Source: Blastococcus sp. URHD0036
GTDB lineage: Bacteria; Actinomycetota; Actinomycetes; Mycobacteriales; Geodermatophilaceae
Direction of reading: 5' to 3'
Assembly (NCBI RefSeq): GCF_000701365.1
Contig: NZ_JNIK01000014.1
Coordinates: 124,001 to 188,000 of the forward strand
Length of the DNA stretch: 64,000 nt
Shown here: in pieces, positions 1-8,837 of the stretch
Layout: each line of letters opens with the position of its first letter
Position numbering within the stretch: position 1 is the first letter of the stretch
Notes under the pieces: model-generated
What the model saw: only the letters and a program-made list of their open reading frames with translations
Told to the model about the DNA's origin: nothing
Databases searched by the model: none
Program-made: the position numbers and the translations under genes

Positions 1-11
1 CCACACCGGGG

Positions 12-40
12 CGGCGGCCGCACGCCCCAGTGTGCCGCCG
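12..40 (-). terminator. Imperfect GC-rich hairpin after ridA-like gene
   Basis: Arms at 12-23 and 30-40 pair (CGGCGGC with GCCGCCG, then a small bulge and CAC/GTG) around a six-base loop. It lies just beyond the stop of the minus-strand RidA-like gene, so it may end that transcript. There is no T-tract, which is usual for actinobacterial terminators. Confidence 0.4.
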
Positions 41-42
41 GG

Positions 43-450
43 TCAGTCGCAGACGGCGATCGCGTCGATCTCCACGAGCAGGTCCGGCTCGCCGAGGGCG
101 CTCACCCCGACCAGGGTCACCGGCTTGACCGGGTCGACACCCAGGCGGGCAGCCGCCCGGCCGGCGCCCTCGCCGAACGCGGCGAACTTCGACGGGTCCC
201 AGTCGACGACGTAGACGGTCAGCTTGGCGACGTCGGCGAACGTCGCCCCGGCGCCCGCCAGGGCCGTCGCGACGTTGAGGAACGCCTGCTCGGTCTGGGC
301 CGCCAGGTCGCCGGTGCCGACGGGCTCCCCGTCCGCCGTCCGGGCCACCTGGCCGGCGAGGTACAGGGTGCGGCTGCCGCGGGCGACCGCGACCTGGGCG
401 TAGACGTCGGACACGGGCAGACCGGACGGGTTCAGCAGTTCGACGGACAT
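43..450 (-). CDS. RidA/YjgF-family protein
   Basis: A 135-aa protein of the usual RidA length. The family's beta-alpha layout is clear: an N-terminal strand-rich part (ARGSRTLYLAGQVA), a central helix with LTVYV, and the C-terminal VEIDAIAV strand. RidA proteins hydrolyse reactive enamine/imine intermediates of PLP enzymes. The arginine that catalyses this in classical RidA (in the PxR motif before the last strand) appears to be missing, because this region reads DPVKPVTLVGV; the protein may belong to a non-deaminase Rid subgroup. The ATG at 450 is chosen over longer frames because a clear GAGGAGG Shine-Dalgarno lies just upstream. The gene is divergent from a TetR gene, with a palindrome between them, so regulation by that TetR is likely but inferred. 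Confidence 0.85.
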   Translation of the reverse strand: MSVELLNPSGLPVSDVYAQVAVARGSRTLYLAGQVARTADGEPVGTGDLAAQTEQAFLNVATALAGAGATFADVAKLTVYVVDWDPSKFAAFGEGAGRAAARLGVDPVKPVTLVGVSALGEPDLLVEIDAIAVCD

Positions 451-477
451 CGGTGCCTCCTCGGGGTGGGGCTCGTA

Positions 478-1906
<1,429 letters not shown>

Positions 1907-1907
<1 letters not shown>

Positions 1908-2716
1908 TGGCGGACAAGGTCTCGAGCACGACGGCGGGAACGGGCCTCCTGGCCGGGCGGACCATCCTGGTCACCGGCGTCCTCACCGAGGCGTCGATCG
2001 CCTTCGCCACGGCGCGGATCGCGCAGGAGCAGGGCGCCACCGTCGTCCTCTCCAACTTCGGGCGGGCGCTGTCGCTGTCCCGGCGGATCGCCAAGCGGCT
2101 GCCGCAGGAGGTGCCGGTCATCGAGCTCGACGTGACCGACGCCGAGCACCTGAGCACCCTCGCCGACCGGCTGCGCGAGCACCTGGGCGCCGACGCCGTC
2201 CTCGACGGCGTCGTGCACTCGATCGGCTTCGCCCCGCAGGAGGCCATGGGCGACGGGTTCACCGAGGTGGCCTGGGAGCACGCGGCCACCGCGTTCCAGG
2301 TGTCGACCTGGTCGCTGGCGTCGCTCACCCAGGCCTGCCGGCCGCTGTTCGGCGAGAAGGCGTCGGTCGTCGGGCTGACCTTCGACGCCTCGGTGGCCTG
2401 GCCGGTCTACGGGTGGATGGGGGCGGCGAAGGCGGCGCTGGAGTCCACCTCCCGCTACCTGGCCCGCGAGCTCGGCCCCGAGGGCGTCCGGGTCAACCTC
2501 GTCGCCGCCGGCCCGCTGCGCAGCATGGCGATGAAGTCCATCCCGGGCAGCAACCAGTTCGAGGAGGCGTGGGAGGGCCGGGCTCCCCTGGGGTGGTCGG
2601 TCACCGACACCGAGCCGGCCGGCCGGGCCGTCGTCGCGCTGCTGTCGGACTGGTTCCCCGCCACGACCGGCGAGATCGTGCACGTCGACGGTGGGTTCCA
2701 CGCCGTCGGGGTCTGA
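1907..2716 (+). CDS. fabI: Enoyl-ACP reductase (NADH), InhA/FabI type
   Basis: A 269-aa FAS-II enoyl-ACP reductase that reduces trans-2-enoyl-ACP with NADH. The pattern Tyr168-x2-Met171-x3-Lys175 (YGWMGAAK) matches the InhA Tyr158/Met161/Lys165 site. HSIGF around residue 105 (InhA Ser94 region), GLTFD near 157-160 (InhA Phe149) and the N-terminal GVLTEASIAF nucleotide loop are all present. The isoniazid-adduct pocket therefore looks conserved. The ATG overlaps the TGA of fabG by one base. A long inverted repeat follows the gene and separates it from hemH. Confidence 0.92.
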
Positions 2717-2747
2717 CCTCACGGGCGGCGCGTAGAGGTCTCCCTCT

Positions 2748-2807
2748 TGCGGTGTTCCTCGTGCTCTTGCGGCGCTGCAACACCGCGGGAGCACGAGGAA
2801 CACCGCA
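2748..2807. repeat. 19-bp perfect inverted repeat between fabI and hemH
   Basis: The arm at 2748-2766 (TGCGGTGTTCCTCGTGCTC) is the exact reverse complement of 2789-2807, with a 22-nt spacer. The spacer itself contains TTGCGGCGCTGCAACACCGC, which partly repeats and pairs with the arm sequence, so alternative hairpins are possible. It could terminate the fabG-fabI transcript, attenuate hemH, or be one copy of a dispersed palindromic element. There is no coding potential in the gap. Confidence 0.7.
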
Positions 2808-2856
2808 GAAGCCGGTGCCTCCGCATCCGCCGGGGCCACGGCGGAGAATGACCGTC

Positions 2857-3993
2857 GTGCCCCTCGCGACCGACGTCGACCTCCACCCCGGCCAGGCCCC
2901 CAACGACGACCCGTCGCTGGCGGTCCGCAACAACGGCGGCGCTGACCCGGCCGCGGCGCCCGCACCCGCCGGCCGACGGGAGGCCCTGCTGGTGCTCTCC
3001 TTCGGCGGCCCCCGCGGGTACGCCGACGTGATCCCGTTCCTGGAGAACGTCACCCGCGGCCGGGGGGTCCCGCGGGAGCGGCTCGAGGCGGTCGCCGAGC
3101 ACTACCGGCACTTCGGTGGGGTCAGCCCGATCAACGAGCAGAACGAGGCGCTGATCGCCGCGGTCGAGGCCGACCTGCAGGCGCACGGCGTCGACCTGCC
3201 GGTCTACTGGGGCAACCGGAACTGGGCCCCCTACGTCGAGGACGCCTGGCGGCAGATGGCCGACGACGGCATCGAGCACGTCTACGTCTTCGCCACCTCG
3301 GCCTACGCGTCGGCGTCGGGGTGCCGGCAGTACCACGAGGACGTCGCCCGGGCCCGCGCCGTGCTGGGAGCCGGTGCGCCGACGGCGGAGAAGCTGCCGC
3401 ACTACTTCGACGCCCCCGGCTTCGTGCAGGCCAACGCGGAGGCGCTCGCGGCCGCGCTGGCCGAGCTCCCCGACGACGTGCGGAGCACCGCCCGCCTGGT
3501 GGCCACCGCCCACTCGATCCCCGGTGCGATGGCCGCGGTCGCCGGCCCGGACGGCGGTGCGTACCAGGACGAGCTGCACGCCGCCGCCCGCGCGGTCGTG
3601 GACGCCGTCGACCCGGGCCGGCCGGTCGACCTGGTCTGGCAGAGCCGCAGCGGCCCGCCGTCGGTGCCGTGGCTGGAGCCGGACGTCAACGACCACCTGC
3701 GCACGCTGGCCGCGGCGGGGGAGACTGCGGTCGTCGTCCTCCCGGTCGGGTTCGTCAGCGACCACCTGGAGGTGGTCTGGGACCTCGACAACGAAGCACG
3801 GGAGACCGCCGCGGAGCTCGGGCTGACGTTCGTGCGCGCCGGCACCGCCGGCACGCACCCGGCGTTCGTCGCCACCGTGCGGGAGCTGCTCGAGGAGCGC
3901 CGCGCGGGTGCTCCGCCGCGGCTGGGCACGAACTGCCCGGCCGCCTGCTGCTACGTGGCCCGGCCCCAGACCGGGGCGACCTCGCGGCGGTAG
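2857..3993 (+). CDS. hemH: Coproporphyrin III ferrochelatase (CpfC/HemH)
   Basis: A protein of about 378 aa with ferrochelatase signatures in order: VLSFGGP near the N-terminus, HFGGVSPIN, TAHSIPG with the metal-handling His, SRSGPPSVPWLEPD, and GFVSDHLEVVWDLD. The C-terminal NCPAACC, with Cys in SGCRQY, matches the [2Fe-2S] ligand set of actinobacterial ferrochelatases. In Actinobacteria this enzyme is known to insert Fe(II) into coproporphyrin III in the coproporphyrin-dependent haem route. The GTG at 2857 is preferred because GAGAAT lies seven bases upstream (leaderless pattern); ATG 2848, in the same frame, overlaps that hexamer. The 3' end overlaps the convergent hemerythrin-like gene by 43 bp. 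Confidence 0.9.
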   Translation: MPLATDVDLHPGQAPNDDPSLAVRNNGGADPAAAPAPAGRREALLVLSFGGPRGYADVIPFLENVTRGRGVPRERLEAVAEHYRHFGGVSPINEQNEALIAAVEADLQAHGVDLPVYWGNRNWAPYVEDAWRQMADDGIEHVYVFATSAYASASGCRQYHEDVARARAVLGAGAPTAEKLPHYFDAPGFVQANAEALAAALAELPDDVRSTARLVATAHSIPGAMAAVAGPDGGAYQDELHAAARAVVDAVDPGRPVDLVWQSRSGPPSVPWLEPDVNDHLRTLAAAGETAVVVLPVGFVSDHLEVVWDLDNEARETAAELGLTFVRAGTAGTHPAFVATVRELLEERRAGAPPRLGTNCPAACCYVARPQTGATSRR

Positions 3994-4592
3994 CCCCGGC
4001 CCAGCACCCGGCCGAAGACGAACACCACCGGCGCCGGGACCGTCGAGCGGATGTAGGTCCGGTGCTCGTCGGCCATGCCGTCGGTGATCCAGGCGAAGAA
4101 CCGGCCGTTGTCCGCCGCCGGGCGGGCGCGCAGCTTCTTCTCCACGCCCTTCCAGCCGGGGCTCTCCATGTGCGGCACGATCGCCGGGACGACGTCGCGC
4201 TCCTCGTGGTCCAGGTGGGTGTCGACCACCGCACGGGTCCGCGCCACGGATTCCCGGGCCGCGGCGATCCGGGGGGCGCTCGCGTCGGCCGCCAGCTCCT
4301 GGAGGGCCGCGTCGGTCTCGTCGACGGCGGCGGACATCGCGGCGTGCTCGGACTCCATGACCGGCAGCAGGTCCAGCGCCAGGCCCTGCGCGGCCATCCA
4401 CGGGAGGACGTACGCCTCCTCGCCCTCGTGGTGGTGGTGCAGCTCGCGGCACAGGTAGGAGTACGCGCGGGCCAGGTCGGCGGCGCGGGCGGTGTCGCCC
4501 ACGGGCAGCTCGGCGAGGGCGGCGGCGAGGCGGTCCAGGTCCCGGCGAACGGCGCCGTGGATCACCGAGTTCATCGTGATCGGAGCGGTCAT
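3951..4592 (-). CDS. Hemerythrin HHE domain protein
   Basis: A 213-aa all-helical protein with hemerythrin-type iron ligands: H in the first helix (MNSVIHGAVRRDL), ELHHHHEGEE near residue 55, ESEHAAM near 80 and THLDHEERDVVP near 125. Such proteins bind a non-haem di-iron centre and are linked to O2, NO or iron sensing and storage. The C-terminal ~60 residues (DGMADEHRTYIRSTVP) extend beyond the HHE domain. The start ATG at 4592 has TACGGT about eight bases upstream and no Shine-Dalgarno. The gene is convergent with hemH and overlaps it by 43 bp, so the two messages are antisense at their 3' ends. Confidence 0.85.
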   Translation of the reverse strand: MTAPITMNSVIHGAVRRDLDRLAAALAELPVGDTARAADLARAYSYLCRELHHHHEGEEAYVLPWMAAQGLALDLLPVMESEHAAMSAAVDETDAALQELAADASAPRIAAARESVARTRAVVDTHLDHEERDVVPAIVPHMESPGWKGVEKKLRARPAADNGRFFAWITDGMADEHRTYIRSTVPAPVVFVFGRVLGRGYRREVAPVWGRAT

Positions 4593-4664
4593 GGCGGGGG
4601 ACCGTAGCCCCCGGTACCGGACGCCGTCCCGCTCCCGTGCGCGCCATCTCGGGACGGTCGCGCG

Positions 4665-5396
4665 CTACCTCGGGATGCTGTTGTACGCCGCTACCAACGC
4701 CTTCCGGACGGCGTCGGACAGCGGCCGCAGGGCCTCGTCGCGGGCCGCGGCCTGGGTGGTGGTGACCGCGGCACCGGGGGCGTCGGTCATCGCGAGGTCC
4801 AGCACCCTCGCCAGCCGCTGCGCGCGGGACAGCACCGACAGCGCCAGGGGATCGGTGTCGGCGGGCATGCAGGGAGCGGTGGGCGCCTGGGCCAGCCCCG
4901 CCAGCAGCGCGGGTACCTCCGGGTGCCAGCGGGCCAGGTCGAGCCCGGCGAGGGTGCGGGCGGCGTCGCCGACGGCCAGGTCGAGCTCCCCGGAGGCGGC
5001 CCGCAGCGTGCCCTCGACCGGCGGCGGAGCCGGGGTGGCCAGCGGATGGGCCGTCCAGGAGACCGTCTCGGTGCCCAGCCGCTCGGGCACCAGCGCGAGG
5101 GTGTTCCCGAGCGCGACCTGGCCGGCCGCCAGGGCCGGCGCCGTGAGCTCCGCGGCGCGGGGGAGGCCCCGCACGTCGCCGGGGACCGGCAGGACCAGGG
5201 AGAACCGGCGCTCACCGCGGCCCCGGAGGGCGGCCAGGGCCGTGCCGAGGGGCACCGCGCCGTCGGCGCCCGGCAGCCCCGACACCGAGTGCGCGGTCTC
5301 GCCGGTCAGGGCGTCCAGCGCCTCGTCGAACGAGCAGCGCCCCGTCAGCCAGGCGGTGGCCCAGGCGGCGAACCGGCCGGCGGGGAGGTCACGCAC
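4665..5396 (-). CDS. Conserved actinobacterial protein (Rv1486c-like)
   Basis: A 243-aa protein of unknown function. It is placed between hemH and nfeD on the opposite strand, exactly where M. tuberculosis has Rv1486c, and I call it homologous on that position and its size. It is Ala/Leu-rich with no membrane segment or signal peptide. It begins RFAAWATAWLTGRCSFDEALDAL and has a ribbon of hydrophobic segments (RRFSLVLPVPGD, LGNTLALVPER) followed by a C-terminal helical part. No catalytic motif is recognisable. The nfeD gene diverges from it across about 100 bp. Confidence 0.75.
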   Translation of the reverse strand: MRDLPAGRFAAWATAWLTGRCSFDEALDALTGETAHSVSGLPGADGAVPLGTALAALRGRGERRFSLVLPVPGDVRGLPRAAELTAPALAAGQVALGNTLALVPERLGTETVSWTAHPLATPAPPPVEGTLRAASGELDLAVGDAARTLAGLDLARWHPEVPALLAGLAQAPTAPCMPADTDPLALSVLSRAQRLARVLDLAMTDAPGAAVTTTQAAARDEALRPLSDAVRKALVAAYNSIPR

Positions 5397-5497
5397 GGAG
5401 CGAGGTTACGACGCGCGCACCGGCGGCCCGGCACCAGTTCCGCAACGTGATCGGCCGCCCCGTTCCTGCTCAGGGCAGTGGATGCCAGAGTGGGGCC

Positions 5498-5941
5498 GTG
5501 GACCCCTGGGTGCTGTGGTTGATCGCGTCGGGCCTGTTCGTGGCCGGCGAGGTCGCCGGCGGCGACCTGTTCCTGCTGATGCTCGCCGGCGGCGCGCTGG
5601 GCGGGATGTCCGTCGCCCTGCTCGGCGGGCCGGTGTTCCTCCAGCTGATCGGCTTCATCGTCGTGAGCGCCGTGCTGCTCGCGCTGGTCCGCCCCCTGGC
5701 CAAGCGGCACCTGGTCGACCGCACGCCCGAGCAGCTGGACGGCGTCGCCACGCTGATCGGGCGCACGGCCCGGGTGACCCGCGCGATCGACGGGCACGGC
5801 GGCCGGATCCAGCTCGGTGCCGACGAGTGGACCGCGCGCAGCCAGTACGGCAGCGACACCTTCCCGGTGGGCGCGACCGTCCGGATCCTGCAGGTCGACG
5901 GGGCCACGGCCGTCGTCGGTGACGCGCTGGAGCTCGAGTAG
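5498..5941 (+). CDS. NfeD-like membrane protein (Rv1487-like)
   Basis: A 147-aa protein with two to three N-terminal membrane helices (VLWLIASGLFVAGE; LFLLMLAGGALGGMSVALLGG; LQLIGFIVVSAVLLALV) and a C-terminal OB-fold NfeD domain (residues ~80-147, IGRTARVTRAIDGHGGRIQLG). NfeD proteins partner with SPFH-domain proteins in membrane microdomains, and the SPFH gene follows 35 bp downstream. The GTG at 5498 is preceded by CAGAGT-N6, a leaderless arrangement; an in-frame upstream ATG at 5447 has no ribosome site. The 147-aa length matches the mycobacterial homologue. Confidence 0.88.
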   Translation: MDPWVLWLIASGLFVAGEVAGGDLFLLMLAGGALGGMSVALLGGPVFLQLIGFIVVSAVLLALVRPLAKRHLVDRTPEQLDGVATLIGRTARVTRAIDGHGGRIQLGADEWTARSQYGSDTFPVGATVRILQVDGATAVVGDALELE

Positions 5942-5976
5942 ATGTCCCGTTCCACCACGACCGAGGGAGCCTCCCT

Positions 5977-7191
5977 GTGACCCCCGCCCTGATCGCGCTC
6001 CTCGTGATCGCACTGCTGCTGGTCTTCGTGCTGGCCAAGAGCGTGACGATCGTCCCGCAGGCGCAGGCGAAGGTGGTCGAGCGGCTCGGCCGCTACAGCC
6101 GCACGCTCTCGCCCGGCCTGTCGATCCTCGTGCCCTTCGTCGACCGCGTGCGCGCCACCATCGACCTGCGCGAGCAGGTCATCTCGTTCCCGCCGCAGCC
6201 GGTCATCACGGCCGACAACCTCCAGGTGGGCATCGACACGGTCCTCTACTTCCAGGTGACCGACCCCCGGCTGGCCGTCTACGGGATCGCGAACTACATC
6301 ACCGGCATGGAGCAGCTGACGACGACGACGCTGCGCAACGTCGTCGGCGGGCTGAACCTCGAGGGGGCGCTCACCGGCCGCGACGGCATCAACAGCCAGC
6401 TGCGCGACGTCCTCGACGGCACCACCGGCCCGTGGGGGCTGCGGGTGGCCCGCGTGGAGATCAAGGCGATCGACCCGCCGGCGTCCATCCAGGACTCCAT
6501 GGAGAAGCAGATGCGCGCCGACCGCGACAAGCGCGCCATCATCCTGACTGCCGAGGGTGCCCGGCAGTCGGCGATCACCACGGCCGAGGGCGAGAAGGCG
6601 GCCGCCATCCTGTCGGCCGAGGGCAAGAAGCAGTCGGCCATCCTCGAGGCGGAGGCCGAGCGGCAGAGCCGGATCCTGCGGGCCGAGGGCGAGCGGGCGG
6701 CGCTCTACCTGCAGGCGCAGGGCCAGGCGAAGTCGATCGAGACGGTCTTCCAGGCCATCCACGACGGCAAGCCCGACCAGGGGCTGCTGGCCTACCAGTA
6801 CCTGCAGACGCTGCCGAAGATCGCCCAGGGCGACGCCAACAAGATGTGGATCGTGCCCAGCGAGTTCAGCAAGGCCCTGGAGGGGCTGGCCAACCTGGGC
6901 GGCGCCGGCGAGGGCGGTTCCTGGATGGACGTGGGCTCCGGGAACGGCGCGCCGGACGGCGCTGCGGCACCGGCCCGCGCGATGGACACCAGCGACTGGT
7001 TCGAGTCCCAGCTCCCGCCGGCCGCGGCCCAGCCGGAGGCCCGGATCGAGCTGACCAGCATCGCCGACACGATGCCGGCCGTCCCGTCGCCGACGCTGCC
7101 CCCGACTGCCGCGATGGCGCACGAGGCAGAGGCAGAGGTCCCGCACCTGCCGCAGGGGCCGCACGTGACGCCGCCCCCGCCGCAGCAGTAG
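5977..7191 (+). CDS. SPFH/band-7 (stomatin/paraslipin-like) protein (Rv1488-like)
   Basis: A 404-aa protein with one N-terminal transmembrane anchor (residues 3-20, LIALLVIALLLVFVLA). An SPFH/band-7 domain follows (about 22-185; VVERLGRYSRTLSPGL, LREQVISFPPQPVITADN). A long charged Ala/Glu coiled coil (about 180-260, repeated AEGxxxSAIL units) comes next, then a Pro/Ala-rich disordered tail. It should oligomerise on the membrane with the NfeD-like protein encoded just upstream, in a flotillin-like microdomain role. The GTG at 5977 follows GGGAGCC. The transcript is closed by the strong hairpin at 7200-7236. Confidence 0.9.
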   Translation: MTPALIALLVIALLLVFVLAKSVTIVPQAQAKVVERLGRYSRTLSPGLSILVPFVDRVRATIDLREQVISFPPQPVITADNLQVGIDTVLYFQVTDPRLAVYGIANYITGMEQLTTTTLRNVVGGLNLEGALTGRDGINSQLRDVLDGTTGPWGLRVARVEIKAIDPPASIQDSMEKQMRADRDKRAIILTAEGARQSAITTAEGEKAAAILSAEGKKQSAILEAEAERQSRILRAEGERAALYLQAQGQAKSIETVFQAIHDGKPDQGLLAYQYLQTLPKIAQGDANKMWIVPSEFSKALEGLANLGGAGEGGSWMDVGSGNGAPDGAAAPARAMDTSDWFESQLPPAAAQPEARIELTSIADTMPAVPSPTLPPTAAMAHEAEAEVPHLPQGPHVTPPPPQQ

Positions 7192-7199
7192 CGGACACA

Positions 7200-7236
7200 C
7201 CGGTGGCCCGGAACTCGAGGAGTTCCGGGCCACCGG
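7200..7236. terminator. Bidirectional hairpin terminator
   Basis: A perfect 17-bp stem (CCGGTGGCCCGGAACTC with its complement) closes on a 3-nt loop. It sits between the convergent SPFH and sigma-factor genes, nine bases after the SPFH stop and seven bases from the sigma-factor stop, so it can serve both transcripts. Confidence 0.9.
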
Positions 7237-7242
7237 GGCCGG

Positions 7243-8139
7243 TCAGTCCTTGAGCAGGCCCTCGCGGAGCTTGGCCAGCGTCTGGCTGAGCAGCCGGGAC
7301 ACGTGCATCTGCGAGATGCCGATGTCAGCGGCGATCTGCGACTGCGTCATGTTGCCGAAGAACCGCAGGATCAGGATCCGCCGCTCGCGGGCGGGGATCG
7401 TGGCCAGCAGCGGCTGCAGCGACTCCCGGTACTCCACGCCCTCCAGCGCGGCGTCCTCCTCGCCGAGGGTGGCGGCGAGGGTGGGGGAGTCGTCCTCGCC
7501 GGACAGCCGCTCGTCCAGGGAACTGCTGCGGTAGGCGTTCGCGACGGCGAGGCCCTCCAGCACCTCCTCGCGGGGGATGCCCAGGTGCTCGGCGAGCTCG
7601 CTGGGCGTCGGCGCCCGGCCGTTCTTCTGGGCGAGCTCGCCCACGGCGGAGTTCAGCGACAGGTGCAGCTCCTGGAGCCGGCGCGGCACCCGCACCGACC
7701 AGCCCTGGTCGCGGAAGTGCCGCTTGATCTCCCCGGTGATCGTCGGGACGGCGAAGGAGAGGAACTCCACCCCGCGGGTCGGGTCGAACCGGTCGATGGC
7801 CGCGATGAGGCCCAGCGTGCCGACCTGGAGGAGGTCGTCGAAGGGCTCGCCGCGGTTGCTGAACCGGCGGGCGAAGTGCCGCACCAGCGGCAGGTGCTCC
7901 TCGACGAGGATCTCGCGCAGCCGCTCGCGGCGCGGGTCGTCCTTCGCCAGCGAGGCCAGCTCGGCGAACAGCGGAGCGGTCCGCTCGGCGCGGCGCCGGT
8001 TGTCCGACACCGGCGGGGTGACGTCCTCGACCTCGGCGCGGGGCACCGGGGGGACCGGGACGGCGTCGTCCGGCGCGACCGCCGCGAGCTCGGGATCGGT
8101 GTCGGCGGGCGGGTGGTCCGTGGCGGGGCCCGAGGTCAC
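7243..8139 (-). CDS. sigF: RNA polymerase sigma factor, SigB/SigF/SigG family
   Basis: A 298-aa group-3 sigma factor for general stress. After a ~60-residue disordered acidic leader, region 2 runs from LPLVRHFARRFSNRGEPFDDLLQVGTLGLIAAIDRFDP. Region 3 (WSVRVPRRLQELHLSLN) and region 4 (ERRILILRFFGNMTQSQIA with helix-turn-helix GISQMHVSRLLSQTLAKL) follow. The GTG at 8139 overlaps the TGA of the upstream anti-sigma gene (GTGA), so the two are translationally coupled, as in the rsbW-sigF operons of mycobacteria and streptomycetes. Transcription probably starts from a SigF-type promoter upstream of the anti-sigma gene, giving autoregulation. Confidence 0.9.
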   Translation of the reverse strand: MTSGPATDHPPADTDPELAAVAPDDAVPVPPVPRAEVEDVTPPVSDNRRRAERTAPLFAELASLAKDDPRRERLREILVEEHLPLVRHFARRFSNRGEPFDDLLQVGTLGLIAAIDRFDPTRGVEFLSFAVPTITGEIKRHFRDQGWSVRVPRRLQELHLSLNSAVGELAQKNGRAPTPSELAEHLGIPREEVLEGLAVANAYRSSSLDERLSGEDDSPTLAATLGEEDAALEGVEYRESLQPLLATIPARERRILILRFFGNMTQSQIAADIGISQMHVSRLLSQTLAKLREGLLKD

Positions 8140-8630
8140 CGCGCGACCGAGACGTCGAGGTCGGAGCCACCCACGGTGCTCGGGGCGTAGCCAGGCAGGT
8201 ACTTGTCGACGGAGATGAGCGCGACCGCGGCGGACGAGCCGTCGCCGGCCGGGACCTCCGCCTGCGTGGCGGGGCGGGCGTCGACGCCGTCGACCAGGGC
8301 CTGCAGGACCGCCCAGCCGAAGCCGTCGCGGGGCACGTCGGTGCCTGCGGCGGTGGGCACCCACGCGTCGATGTGCAGGCCGCTGCGCGTGGTCTCGAAG
8401 ACGACGGTCAGCGGGTGCTCGGGCAGACCGATCACGGCGAGGGTCGCGCAGACCTCGTCCACGGCCAGCCGCAGGTCCTCGACCGAGTCCAGGTCGTAGT
8501 CCATCCGGATGGCCAGGTCGCCGGCCATCGCCCGAACCGCCGGCAGCTGGGTCGGCGTGGTGGGCACCCGCAGTTCCAGCCGTTCGGCGCGCCGCCCGTC
8601 CTGCGCGAGGCCACCCCTGCGATCCACCAT
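8136..8630 (-). CDS. rsbW: Anti-sigma factor, RsbW-type histidine-kinase-like ATPase
   Basis: A 164-aa protein of the RsbW/SpoIIAB class (HATPase_c_2). The N-terminal part ELRVPTTPTQLPAVRAMAGDLA leads into the N-box-like segment SVEDLRLAVDEVCATLAV, and the GFGWAVLQALVDGVD segment stands where GxGL/ATP-lid motifs occur. It should hold the adjacent sigma factor inactive and phosphorylate an RsbV-type antagonist. The ATG at 8630 has AGGAGAG nine bases upstream. The C-terminus is somewhat longer than Bacillus RsbW. It is divergent from the phosphatase-kinase-STAS fusion and co-transcribed with sigF. Confidence 0.88.
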   Translation of the reverse strand: MVDRRGGLAQDGRRAERLELRVPTTPTQLPAVRAMAGDLAIRMDYDLDSVEDLRLAVDEVCATLAVIGLPEHPLTVVFETTRSGLHIDAWVPTAAGTDVPRDGFGWAVLQALVDGVDARPATQAEVPAGDGSSAAVALISVDKYLPGYAPSTVGGSDLDVSVAR

Positions 8631-8759
8631 GCGTCGTCTCTCCTGAACGTCGTGCGGACCGGCACCTCGGCGGCGCCGGTTCCCGGGCTCCATCCTGCCC
8701 GAAGCAGTACCCCGGGCGCGGGCCACGGGGCTGTCGGGCCGCGGCGCCGACGGGAACTG

Positions 8760-8785
8760 ATACCCCTGCGCCGACGCCGGCAAAC
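8760..8785 (-). promoter_or_regulatory. SigB/SigF-type promoter for rsbW-sigF
   Basis: On the minus strand GTTT (8785-8782) is followed after 16 bases by GGGTAT (8765-8760). This matches the general-stress consensus GTTT-N14-17-GGGTAY of actinobacterial SigF/SigB. It points into the rsbW-sigF operon, about 130 bp upstream of the rsbW start, and would give positive autoregulation of the sigma factor. Confidence 0.7.
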
Positions 8786-8837
8786 CCCGCTCCGGCGCGG
8801 TTGCCGGTCCTCCGGGGCTGGTGTCCACTGGCCGGAG

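Noticed and set aside
2719-4647. A 642-codon minus-strand frame opposite hemH
   Set aside because: Arg/Pro/Gly-rich shadow. HemH on the plus strand and the hemerythrin-like gene explain the region.
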